DNA of 64,000 bases. Source: Chitinophagales bacterium. GTDB taxonomy: Bacteria; Bacteroidota; Bacteroidia; Chitinophagales; Chitinophagaceae. Below the pieces are notes generated by a model. That model saw only the letters and a program-made list of their open reading frames with translations. It did not search any database and had not been told where the DNA came from. Of this stretch, positions 50,799 to 59,344 are shown piece by piece. How positions within the stretch are numbered: the stretch's first letter is position 1; each line of letters starts with the position of its first letter. The position numbers and the translations under genes are program-made. The stretch spans positions 1-64,000 of the forward strand of contig JAFLBN010000001.1 of assembly GCA_017303395.1 (NCBI GenBank). Reading direction: 5' to 3'.

Positions 50799-51881
50799 AT
50801 GAAAGTAGCTTTCATATCTAGGGCAACATTATACTCATCTCCCGGTGGCGATACCAAGCAACTGGAAGAAACTGCCGTAGGGCTTCGCAACATGGGCGTT
50901 CTGGTAGATATCTATCTCACCAACCAACAGATAGACTATGCTAAGTACGACCTGCTGCATTTTTTCAATATCATTCGCCCTGCAGATGTGATAGCACACA
51001 TGAAACACAGCGGCAAGCCTTGCCTTGTGTCTACCATATTTGTAGAATACGGTACGGTAAAAGAAGAAGGGCGTAGCGGTATTGTTGGCACCATCAAAAA
51101 ACTGATACCCGAAAGCACGTTCGAATACATTAAGACCGTAGCACGTGCTGTGAAGAATGGCGAGAAAATAGTAAGTAAAGAATACCTGCTGTGGGGACAT
51201 ACAAAATCTACCATGTATGTTGCCAAGCATGCAAAAATGCTGCTGCCAAATTCTGAAAGCGAGTACCGAAGGTTTGTGGCTAAATATCCTGTTACTACAC
51301 CATACCACGTTGTACCCAACGGCATCAATACCAAGAACCTTGAAAACAAATACCCCGAAAATACAGACTACAAAAATGCCATCATCTGCATGGGGCGTAT
51401 AGAAAGCAGGAAGAATCAGCTGAACCTGATACGTGCACTCAACAATACACAATACAAACTATACATACACGGCAAGCCGTCGCCCAACAACATGGCATAC
51501 TTTGAGCAATGTAAACAAGAGGCAGCGGGTAATATACACATAGGCGGACATCTTGATGAAGATATGCTCTACACTGCCTACAGCAATGCCAAAGTGCATG
51601 TACTGCCAAGCTATTTTGAAACAACAGGGCTTTCATCGCTGGAAGCAGCGGTAATGGGTTGCAATATTGTGGTGACTGACAAGGGCGACACGCGCGACTA
51701 TTTCCTGAACGACGCATGGTATTGCGAGCCCGATGATGTGGCATCTATCAAAGATGCTATAGACAAAGCTTTCAATGCCCCGTATAGCCAGGACTTCAAA
51801 AAGCGTATACTGGATAGCTTTACATGGAAGCGTGCGGCAGAAGAAACTTACAAAGCCTATGTGAATGTTTTAAAACTTTGA
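50799..51881 (+). CDS. Glycosyltransferase family 4
   Basis: 360 residues. GT-B fold. The C-terminal half has the GT4 signature: VVPNGINTKNLENKYPEN, ICMGRIESRKNQLNLIRAL, HVLPSYFETTGLSSLEAAVM (E-x7-E type), VVTDKGDTRDYFLN. The N-terminal half has the start motif FISRATLYSSPGGDTKQ. It extends the repeat unit with an unknown sugar. It follows GT2 by 8 nt. Confidence 0.92.
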   Translation: MKVAFISRATLYSSPGGDTKQLEETAVGLRNMGVLVDIYLTNQQIDYAKYDLLHFFNIIRPADVIAHMKHSGKPCLVSTIFVEYGTVKEEGRSGIVGTIKKLIPESTFEYIKTVARAVKNGEKIVSKEYLLWGHTKSTMYVAKHAKMLLPNSESEYRRFVAKYPVTTPYHVVPNGINTKNLENKYPENTDYKNAIICMGRIESRKNQLNLIRALNNTQYKLYIHGKPSPNNMAYFEQCKQEAAGNIHIGGHLDEDMLYTAYSNAKVHVLPSYFETTGLSSLEAAVMGCNIVVTDKGDTRDYFLNDAWYCEPDDVASIKDAIDKAFNAPYSQDFKKRILDSFTWKRAAEETYKAYVNVLKL

Positions 51882-51900
51882 TGTTCTTTTGCAGTCTGAA

Positions 51901-53004
51901 ATGAAGAAGTCGCTGAAAATAGGAATACTAGGTACACGCGGCATACCCAACAGGTATGGCGGTTTTGAACAATGCGCAGAATATCTGGCATTGGGACTTA
52001 CCCAACGCGGGCATCAGGTGTGGGTGTACAATTCTCATTCTCATGAATATCAGGGCAGTGAATGGAACGGAGTAAACATTGTTCACTGCAATGACCCTGA
52101 AGATAAACTCGGCACTGCAGGCCAATTCATTTACGACCTCAACTGCATCAACGATGCACGTAAGCGCGGCTTTGATGTGCTGCTGCAACTGGGCTATACC
52201 AGCAATAGTGTATGGTATTGGCGCTGGCCTTCTTACTGTCCTAACGTAGTAAACATGGACGGGTTGGAATGGAAGCGAAGCAAATACAGCAAAAAAGTAC
52301 AATGGTTTTTGAAACATGCAGAGCGCTGGGCAGCAAAACATGGCGATGTGCTGATAGCAGACTCTCTGGGTATTCAGCAATATCTGAAAGAGACCTACAA
52401 TAAAGAATCTCACTTCATAGCATACGGTGCGGATATTTTTGACACACCCGATGCCAATGTTATACAACAATACAACGTTGAGCCATACAAATACTATATG
52501 CTGATGGCGCGTATGGAGCCAGAGAACAATATAGAACTGATACTACAAGGCTATGTAGAAAGTGGTTCTGAAAATCCGTTGTTGGTTGTGGGCAAAACAA
52601 ACAACGAGTTTGGCACCATGCTGGTAAACCGCTACGGACAGCATAAGGGTATCAAATTCCTTGGTGGTATTTACGATATCAAAGCTGTAAACAACCTGCG
52701 CTATTATTCAAGCATTTACTTCCACGGGCATTCTGTTGGTGGCACCAACCCATCGTTGCTGGAAGCAATGAGCAGCAATGCACTGATAGCCGCGCACGAT
52801 AATGTGTTTAATAAAACAGTATTGGAGCGCGATGCATTTTACTTCTCTGCACCTGCGCATATTGCAGACATCATCCGCAACAACAGCGATAAGGAATCTT
52901 ACAAAACACTGTTGCAAAACAACCTAAATAAAATACGCACCCAATATAGTTGGGCGCGTATCACAGATATGTACGAGCAGGTATTGCTCGATGCGGTCAA
53001 GTAA
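51901..53004 (+). CDS. Glycosyltransferase (DUF1972 / GT-B rhamnosyltransferase-like)
   Basis: 367 residues from the ATG at 51901. N-terminal DUF1972 domain with LGTRGIPNRYGGFEQCAEYL and VWVYNSHSHEY, QLGYTSNSVWYW; C-terminal GT-B half with YMLMARMEPENNIELILQGY, SVGGTNPSLLEAMSSNALIA. This domain pair is typical of enzymes like RgpA that add rhamnose or related sugars, but the donor here is not known. It is the last gene of the cluster; the next gene is convergent with only 2 nt between stops. Confidence 0.88.
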   Translation: MKKSLKIGILGTRGIPNRYGGFEQCAEYLALGLTQRGHQVWVYNSHSHEYQGSEWNGVNIVHCNDPEDKLGTAGQFIYDLNCINDARKRGFDVLLQLGYTSNSVWYWRWPSYCPNVVNMDGLEWKRSKYSKKVQWFLKHAERWAAKHGDVLIADSLGIQQYLKETYNKESHFIAYGADIFDTPDANVIQQYNVEPYKYYMLMARMEPENNIELILQGYVESGSENPLLVVGKTNNEFGTMLVNRYGQHKGIKFLGGIYDIKAVNNLRYYSSIYFHGHSVGGTNPSLLEAMSSNALIAAHDNVFNKTVLERDAFYFSAPAHIADIIRNNSDKESYKTLLQNNLNKIRTQYSWARITDMYEQVLLDAVK

Positions 53005-53006
53005 GC

Positions 53007-53789
53007 TTATTTATTACTTGCTTCGTTTTTAGCTTTGAATTTGTTGATGGCATTGCGTGTAAAATCGCTCAGCACCAAACGTCCGCTGATGCCTGCACGT
53101 TCTGTCAGCAATGTATCCCAGTTTTCAGTACCCTGCCAGAAGATTTTCTTCAGCTGTGCCATTGCATCAGGACTGCTGTTGGCAAGCCTTTCAGCTAATG
53201 CCTGTACCGCATCATCCATTTCCGATACGTTTGAATACAGCTCTGCATAAAGCCCATGTTTCTTAGCCCATTCTGCACTGCGCCATTCTGTAGCATCTAT
53301 TGCCAGCTGGCTGAAACATGATACACCTACTTTACGCTCAACCGCAGGGCCTACCACAAACGGGCCAATACCTACTGCCAGTTCGCTCAGTTTTACAGAT
53401 GCTTCTTCTGTAGCTATTGCATAATCTACAGCTGCAGCAAGGCCTACACCACCGCCTACAGCTTTGCCATGTATACGGCCTATTATCAGCTTGTGGCATT
53501 TGCGCATTGCGTTTATCACTTTGGCAAAGCCACTGAAAAATTCTTTACCCTGTGCCTCGCTGCTGATGGCAACCAGTTCATCAAAAGACGCACCTGCACA
53601 GAATGCTTTTTCACCGGCACTCTTCAGGATGATGACTTTTACATTCTGGTCTATGCCTATATCATTGATAGTTTTAGCAAGATCGTTCAGTATTACACCC
53701 GGTAATGAGTTACTGCTCGGGTGGAAAAATTCAATCGTAGCAATGCCATGATCTATTTCACTGCGTACGTAGCCTTCTGCGTGTTGCAT
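53007..53789 (-). CDS. Enoyl-CoA hydratase/isomerase family protein
   Basis: 260 residues. Crotonase fold: GIATIEFFHPSSNSL, oxyanion-hole residues AFCAGASFDELVAI and GGGVGLAAAVDYAIA. The usual catalytic Glu pair of hydratases is not obvious, so isomerase or another crotonase reaction is possible. It lies next to paaZ on the same strand (71 nt apart with a terminator between), which suggests phenylacetate or related aromatic CoA degradation. A paaF/paaG-like role is inferred. Confidence 0.85.
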   Translation of the reverse strand: MQHAEGYVRSEIDHGIATIEFFHPSSNSLPGVILNDLAKTINDIGIDQNVKVIILKSAGEKAFCAGASFDELVAISSEAQGKEFFSGFAKVINAMRKCHKLIIGRIHGKAVGGGVGLAAAVDYAIATEEASVKLSELAVGIGPFVVGPAVERKVGVSCFSQLAIDATEWRSAEWAKKHGLYAELYSNVSEMDDAVQALAERLANSSPDAMAQLKKIFWQGTENWDTLLTERAGISGRLVLSDFTRNAINKFKAKNEASNK

Positions 53790-53827
53790 AATTCGTTCGT
53801 TTATTTACAGTACAAATATCATATAAA

Positions 53828-53853
53828 AAGTCCTGCCGTGGTAGCAGGACTTT
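53828..53853 (-). terminator. Rho-independent terminator, minus strand
   Basis: AAGTCCTGC and GCAGGACTT form the stem; on the minus strand it is followed by TTTATA. It ends paaZ before the crotonase gene. Confidence 0.75.
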
Positions 53854-53859
53854 GTTAAT

Positions 53860-55911
53860 TTAGTCTTGGTTTCTTTTCTTCACCATCGTCAGGATGGTTG
53901 CTATGGCTACTGTTTCACCTGTTTCGTCATACACATCTACCAACCATTTTACGATACCTTTTGCTATATCTTCCGCGTCACGTTTTTCCTGGTCTACCCT
54001 TTCTTTCACCGTCAGCTTCACGCCTATCGTCATACCCGGGTACACAGGTTTTGTGAAGCGAGCCTCATCAATACCATAGTTCAGCAATACAGGTCCTTTC
54101 TTGGCATCTACAAACAAGCCCGCTGCTTTTGAAAGCACAAAGTAACCATGCGCCACACGCCCTGTAAAGATGGTGCCTTCCAGCGATGTTGCATCCATGT
54201 GTGCATAGAAGTTATCACCACTTACATTGGCAAAATTGGTGATGTCGGCTTCCGTTACCGTATGCTTGGCAGTTATCAGTGTATCACCCACTTTCAGGTC
54301 TTCAAAATACTGGCGGAACGGATGCACCACTGTTTCATTTTGTTTACCACCTTGCTGATATACATTCGTAATGCGGCTGATGGTAGTTGGCGAACCTTGT
54401 ATAGCTGTGCGTTGCAGGTAGTGCAGCACACCACGCTTACCGCCCATCTCTTCACCACCACCTGCGCGGCCCGGGCCACCGTGTACCAGCAGCGGCATTG
54501 GCGAACCATGACCTGTGCTTTCTTTCGCACAGTCTGCATTCAGCACCAATATACGACCGTGCATACTTGCTGCACCCAGTACAAATTCTGTAGCCACATC
54601 ATCATCTGCTGTGATGATAGAACACACCAGTGAACCTTTACCCAGTTTAGACAATGCAATTGCGTCGTCTATTGTGCTGTATGGCATGATGGTACTTACA
54701 GGGCCAAATGCTTCGATATTGTGGCAGTCTGTTTTTGTAAACGGACTATCGTTGAAGAATACTATCGGAGAAAGGAAAGCACCTTTTTCTTTGTCTGCAC
54801 CTACTACTTCAAATTTTTCGAGATCGCCAATAATGATTTGCTGGCTTTGTGCAAGCTGCATTACTTTTTCGCGCACCTCTTTGCGTTGAGACTGCCCAGC
54901 CAATGGACCCATGCGCACACCTTCTACACTAGGGTCACCAATCGTAGTTCCTTTCAGGCGTTTGCCCAATGCTATCTGTACGTCTTCTACCATGTTTGCT
55001 GGCACCATGATGCGGCGCACTGCCGTACACTTCTGTCCAGCTTTGGTAGTTATTTCGCGTGTTACTTCTTTTATAAAGATGTCAAACTCCGGCATGGCCG
55101 TTGTAACATCAGGACCCAACACACAACAGTTCAGCGAGTCGGCTTCCAGATTGAAAGACACTGCTTCTGAAACAATGCGCGGATGCGACTTCAATTGCTG
55201 CCCTGTAGATGCACTACCTGTAAAGGTTACAACATCCTGTGTTTCTATCGTATCCAATATACCACGTGCACTGCCGCATATCAATTGCAGCGAACCCTCG
55301 GGCAGTATGTTCGATTTGATGATTTCTTCAAACACCGCTTCTGTAAGGAACGATGTAAGTGTTGCAGGCTTTACGATAGCAGGCACACCAGCCAGCAGGT
55401 TTACTGCAATCTTTTCCAGCATACCCCATACCGGGAAGTTGAACGCGTTGATGTGTATCGCAACACCCTCGCGCGGCACCATGATGTGGTGGCCTATGAA
55501 CGTACCGTTTTTAGAAAGCTTGGCAGCATCACCATCTACATAAAAACGCTCATCAGGAAACTGGCGTCGCAGGCTGGCATTGGCAAACAGGTTGCCGATA
55601 CCACCTTCAATATCCACCCAGCTATCTACACGCGTAGCACCAGTGTAGGCACTTATCTTGTAGAAGTATTCTTTCTTTTCCAGCAAGTGAAAAGCCAGCG
55701 CCTTCAGCATCCGCCCACGCTGGTGAAAGGTGAGCTTGCGCAATGCAGGGCCTCCCACTTTGCGTGCATAGTTCATCATGGCACCAAAGTCAAGCCCTTC
55801 GCTGCTGGCAGTATATATTGCTTCGCCTGTTACGGCATTATAGAGCGCATCTCCATCTTTGGCAGCTACCCATTTGCCTTCGGCATAGTTTTTCAGTTGT
55901 GTTACCGACAT
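53860..55911 (-). CDS. paaZ: Bifunctional PaaZ: oxepin-CoA hydrolase / semialdehyde dehydrogenase
   Basis: 683 residues, the full fusion length. N-terminal aldehyde dehydrogenase (about 1-520): NFPVWGMLEKIAVNLLAGVP, catalytic Cys in ITTKAGQKCTAVRRIM, Glu in SFNLEADSLNCC. C-terminal MaoC-type hydratase (about 535-683): VSGDNFYAHMDATSLEGTIF with the Asp/His dyad, GRVAHGYFVLSKAAG. It opens the oxepin-CoA ring and oxidises the aldehyde in phenylacetate degradation. The other paa genes are not in the window. Confidence 0.93.
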   Translation of the reverse strand: MSVTQLKNYAEGKWVAAKDGDALYNAVTGEAIYTASSEGLDFGAMMNYARKVGGPALRKLTFHQRGRMLKALAFHLLEKKEYFYKISAYTGATRVDSWVDIEGGIGNLFANASLRRQFPDERFYVDGDAAKLSKNGTFIGHHIMVPREGVAIHINAFNFPVWGMLEKIAVNLLAGVPAIVKPATLTSFLTEAVFEEIIKSNILPEGSLQLICGSARGILDTIETQDVVTFTGSASTGQQLKSHPRIVSEAVSFNLEADSLNCCVLGPDVTTAMPEFDIFIKEVTREITTKAGQKCTAVRRIMVPANMVEDVQIALGKRLKGTTIGDPSVEGVRMGPLAGQSQRKEVREKVMQLAQSQQIIIGDLEKFEVVGADKEKGAFLSPIVFFNDSPFTKTDCHNIEAFGPVSTIMPYSTIDDAIALSKLGKGSLVCSIITADDDVATEFVLGAASMHGRILVLNADCAKESTGHGSPMPLLVHGGPGRAGGGEEMGGKRGVLHYLQRTAIQGSPTTISRITNVYQQGGKQNETVVHPFRQYFEDLKVGDTLITAKHTVTEADITNFANVSGDNFYAHMDATSLEGTIFTGRVAHGYFVLSKAAGLFVDAKKGPVLLNYGIDEARFTKPVYPGMTIGVKLTVKERVDQEKRDAEDIAKGIVKWLVDVYDETGETVAIATILTMVKKRNQD

Positions 55912-55999
55912 ATAAGTATCGTACGTTTTGAGGCTGCAATTTACAATTAACTTACCTATCTGGCTACTATCATATTAATCGTTTTCATAACTTTATATA

Positions 56000-56890
56000 A
56001 TGAAAAGATTATACATCCTTATTCCCTTACTGCTGCTTTTTATATCTGCCACCTCTTACGGGCAGAAAATCCGATTTACAGATACTAGTAATAAATGGCA
56101 TTACGTATACAAGTACCTTTTTAATCTTTATTGGTCTCCGGTCAAAGGTTCTATTACCGGAACTACTATTCAAAATGGTATCACCTACAGCATATATGAA
56201 GGGAGTAATGATTCTGCATTAGTAAGATTTGATACAACTACAAACAAGGTGTACACTAAAATATATAGAAACAGTTATTACCCGCTTGATACTAATGAGT
56301 TTGTACTATACGATTTCAATGCAAATGTAGGAGACTCTCTTAAAACACCATATCACAACTACATTGTCAGAACTAAAGACTCAATAAATATTAATGGGAC
56401 AAAGCACTATACTTTTCAAATTGATAATGGCCTTAGATTGTTGACAATTATTGAAGGAATCGGAAGCATTAATGATCCATTAATGCCGTATCTGGGTTTC
56501 TTTTTTGAATGGCAACAACGATTAGTTTGTTTTCAAAACAATGGCACTTATCCGACACTATCGGTTCCATATACTTACATGGAATTCGACAATAATATCA
56601 GTTGTAAAGACACAAACGGTGTTGATGTAAAAAACATACCAATAAATAGGAAGGGAGTCACCATCTCCCCCAACCCTGCTAACCAGTACTCAAAAATAAC
56701 ATTCCCATACACCATACAATCTGGGCAACTTACTATTACAGATGTATTGGGCAAAACAATCTGCAGCAAGTCAATAACCAACAAGACTGAAATAGCAATT
56801 GGCGAAATGCCGGCAAGTGGTTTCTACTTATACCAGCTTACAGACCTTACACAAAACCAATCCTACACCGGCAAATTCATTTACGAATGA
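56000..56890 (+). CDS. Secreted protein with T9SS sorting domain (tandem copy 1)
   Basis: 296 residues. Signal peptide (MKRLYILIPLLLLFISATSY, then GQ); mature region starts KIRFTDTSNKWHYVYKYLF and contains IIEGIGSINDPLMPYLGFFF; type A sorting domain at the end (VTISPNPANQYSKITFPYTI, LGKTICSKSITNKTEIAIGE, FIYE). It overlaps the next gene by 4 nt (ATGA). The pair share their whole layout, and their sorting domains are nearly identical at DNA level. Function unknown. Confidence 0.82.
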   Translation: MKRLYILIPLLLLFISATSYGQKIRFTDTSNKWHYVYKYLFNLYWSPVKGSITGTTIQNGITYSIYEGSNDSALVRFDTTTNKVYTKIYRNSYYPLDTNEFVLYDFNANVGDSLKTPYHNYIVRTKDSININGTKHYTFQIDNGLRLLTIIEGIGSINDPLMPYLGFFFEWQQRLVCFQNNGTYPTLSVPYTYMEFDNNISCKDTNGVDVKNIPINRKGVTISPNPANQYSKITFPYTIQSGQLTITDVLGKTICSKSITNKTEIAIGEMPASGFYLYQLTDLTQNQSYTGKFIYE

Positions 56891-57771
56891 GAACATACCT
56901 ACTAATACTATCCTTGCTATTGATGCATTGCTTTGCTAATGCACAGAAAATACATTTTACGGATACTAGTAACGTATGGACAGAAAGCTTTTACCACCCT
57001 GACTATACTTCTGTTAACAGGATTTATAATGGCAACTACAATACCATAAATGGACTTACTTATGTAAGTGGATATGAGCTACGTCGAGAAGATACCCTAC
57101 AAAACAAAATATACCTGAAATACAATGACACAGATGATACCACTGAGCATTTACTGTACGACTATAACCTTTCTATAGGTGACAGCTTCACAAGTATTGC
57201 CTACAGTAATTTAATACCGAGAGATACTTTTATTTATTCTGTCACACAACTCGACTCAGTAAAAATTAATAATATCTGGCACAAAGTATGGACGTTTATG
57301 AATGTCTATGCAAGTAATATCCCCTTATACTATTATCCCCCCTATACTGTCATTGAAGGTATAGGATGTACATCTGGGCTTAACAGACCACTTATGCCCG
57401 GAATATTTGAAGGCATGAGGTATATATTATGCTTTGAAAACAATGGAAATATTATCACAGTCCCCAAACCTTCAGGAGGATATTATCTAAATGCACAAAC
57501 CTGCGCATTATCAGTAATAAATAATACCGATAGGAAAACAATCACCATCTCCCCAAACCCCGCCAACCAGTACTCAAAAATCACCTTACCATATACTATA
57601 CAATCTGGCAGGCTTACCATTACAGATGTCTTGGGCAAAACAATCTGCAGCAAGTCAATAACCAACAAGACTGAAATAGCAATTGGTGAAATGCCGACAA
57701 GCGGTGTATATTTTTATATGCTAACAGACAGTTCAGGTAATAAATTCGCAGGCAGGTTCGTTTATCAATAA
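56887..57771 (+). CDS. Secreted protein with T9SS sorting domain (tandem copy 2)
   Basis: 294 residues. Signal peptide (MRTYLLILSLLLMHCFANAQ); KIHFTDTSNVWTESFYHPDY matches the start of copy 1; VIEGIGCTSGLNRPLMPGIF matches its IEGIG motif; sorting domain SPNPANQYSKITLPYTIQSG, ending GRFVYQ. The N-terminal halves have diverged well below the sorting domains. It is translated from the same mRNA as copy 1 and the next gene starts 17 nt later. Confidence 0.82.
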   Translation: MRTYLLILSLLLMHCFANAQKIHFTDTSNVWTESFYHPDYTSVNRIYNGNYNTINGLTYVSGYELRREDTLQNKIYLKYNDTDDTTEHLLYDYNLSIGDSFTSIAYSNLIPRDTFIYSVTQLDSVKINNIWHKVWTFMNVYASNIPLYYYPPYTVIEGIGCTSGLNRPLMPGIFEGMRYILCFENNGNIITVPKPSGGYYLNAQTCALSVINNTDRKTITISPNPANQYSKITLPYTIQSGRLTITDVLGKTICSKSITNKTEIAIGEMPTSGVYFYMLTDSSGNKFAGRFVYQ

Positions 57772-57787
57772 CTATCTTGCAATTTCT

Positions 57788-59263
57788 ATGCGCGCTGCCT
57801 TCAGGGAAGAAAAACTATATAAATGGCTGGCTTTTGCAGCAATAGCTGCGGGTGTAGCTATACGCATAGGTGTTTACCTGCAAAACCGCAATCTGATGAT
57901 AGACGAGGCCAATGTTGCCCGCAATATCTACGAGCGTGGGTTTACGCAACTATGGTCGCCGCTTACCTACGAGCAATACGCCCCACCACTGTGGCTCTGG
58001 CTGGTAAAAGCATCTACCCTGCTCATCAATATGGGAGAACAGGCGCTCAGGCTCTCCTCTATGTTATCCGGCATTGCATCATTACTATTGCTCTACCTGA
58101 TACTGAAACAACTGAACATGCTCAGGTCTGCATGGTACGCACTCATACTATTTGCATCTGGTTATATATATGTACGGTATAGTACAGAGCTGAAGCAGTA
58201 TATGACCGATGTGGCTGTTGCGCTCACATTAATATTAGCTGCTCTCCGCATGAACATAACAGACACAAAACCTGCAAAGTTCTCCCTGCTCTGGGTGGTT
58301 GCGGGTAGCATTACGGTATGGCTTAGTATGCCTTCCGTATTCATACTGGCAGGTGTAGGCAGCTACTACCTGCTCTCTTACCATCAGGAAAGCAAATTGA
58401 AACAAGCCTGGCCAATTATTATCGCGGGTACAGTATGGGTTATTCAATTTGCACTATACTACCTGCTGATTCTTAAAGACCAGGCAAACAGCAGCTACCT
58501 GCAAAACTTTCATAAAGACTATTTTTTATCTGCACGTCCTACTACACTGAAAGAAATAGACCACAACCTAAGCCTGTTAGGTCAAATCCTAGGTGAAAGC
58601 TCGGGCTTCACCTTCCTTGCCAAATCCATGCATGCAGTTTTTATTACATGGTCTTGTTGGGTGCTGCTAAGGAACAACAGAAAATTATTTGCATTAATTG
58701 TACTGCCATTGATACTGGTACTGATTGCTGCGGCTGCCAACCAATTTACTCTTATCAGCCGCGTAGTGCTGTTTATGATGCCTGTTATGCTGATACTGAT
58801 TACGATGGGTCTCGACAAGTTGCTGCAAGTAAAACATCTATATATAAAGGCGCTTGTCTTTACTGCATGTACAATTTGTGTAGTGAATCTACAGGTATTT
58901 CGCTTTTTTGTCACGCCAATGGAGGCTGAACAGCTAACAGATGCTATGGAGCTATGCAATAAACACAGTATTACAAGCAATGCATTGTATATACACTGCG
59001 GTGCAGTTCCTCCTTTTATTTACTACACTACCATACACCCCGAAAAACAACGGTGGAAAAACATGGCAGATGCACATCAGTTGAAATGGGATGCAGACTA
59101 CAGAAAGCTTGCCGAAACATCAACTAAACCATGTGCATTTATCTTTACCAGCATATACGAAGAAGATCTCCACAATATTACCAATACCCTGCAACAGCAA
59201 TTGAAAGAAACTGATAAGATAGATAAACACGGCTGCCACGCTTATATATATACTTCTAAATAG
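57788..59263 (+). CDS. GT39-like membrane glycosyltransferase (ArnT/PMT-type)
   Basis: 491 residues, about 11 membrane helices, then a C-terminal soluble domain of about 110 residues. The first loop has the catalytic acidic motif NLMIDEANVARNIYERG (Asp-Glu) followed by APPLWLWLVKASTLL, as in polyprenyl-phosphate-sugar-dependent transferases that act on the periplasmic side. It adds a sugar to a protein or lipid. It follows two T9SS genes by 17 nt, so it may modify those cargo proteins; that link is inference. Confidence 0.85.
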   Translation: MRAAFREEKLYKWLAFAAIAAGVAIRIGVYLQNRNLMIDEANVARNIYERGFTQLWSPLTYEQYAPPLWLWLVKASTLLINMGEQALRLSSMLSGIASLLLLYLILKQLNMLRSAWYALILFASGYIYVRYSTELKQYMTDVAVALTLILAALRMNITDTKPAKFSLLWVVAGSITVWLSMPSVFILAGVGSYYLLSYHQESKLKQAWPIIIAGTVWVIQFALYYLLILKDQANSSYLQNFHKDYFLSARPTTLKEIDHNLSLLGQILGESSGFTFLAKSMHAVFITWSCWVLLRNNRKLFALIVLPLILVLIAAAANQFTLISRVVLFMMPVMLILITMGLDKLLQVKHLYIKALVFTACTICVVNLQVFRFFVTPMEAEQLTDAMELCNKHSITSNALYIHCGAVPPFIYYTTIHPEKQRWKNMADAHQLKWDADYRKLAETSTKPCAFIFTSIYEEDLHNITNTLQQQLKETDKIDKHGCHAYIYTSK

Positions 59264-59292
59264 CTATTAAACAATTATTCATTCAGGCATAA

Positions 59293-59322
59293 AAAAAGAC
59301 CGCAATTGCTTGCGGTCTTTTT
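59293..59322. terminator. Bidirectional terminator hairpin
   Basis: AAAAAGACCGCAA and TTGCGGTCTTTTT form a 13-bp stem with loop TTGC between convergent genes. Confidence 0.9.
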
Positions 59323-59344
59323 CGTTTTATGAAGAGAACAGCTA

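Noticed and set aside
54911-55543. Long plus-strand frame antisense to paaZ
   Set aside because: paaZ has full-length family signatures; this frame lacks any recognised motif or start context.
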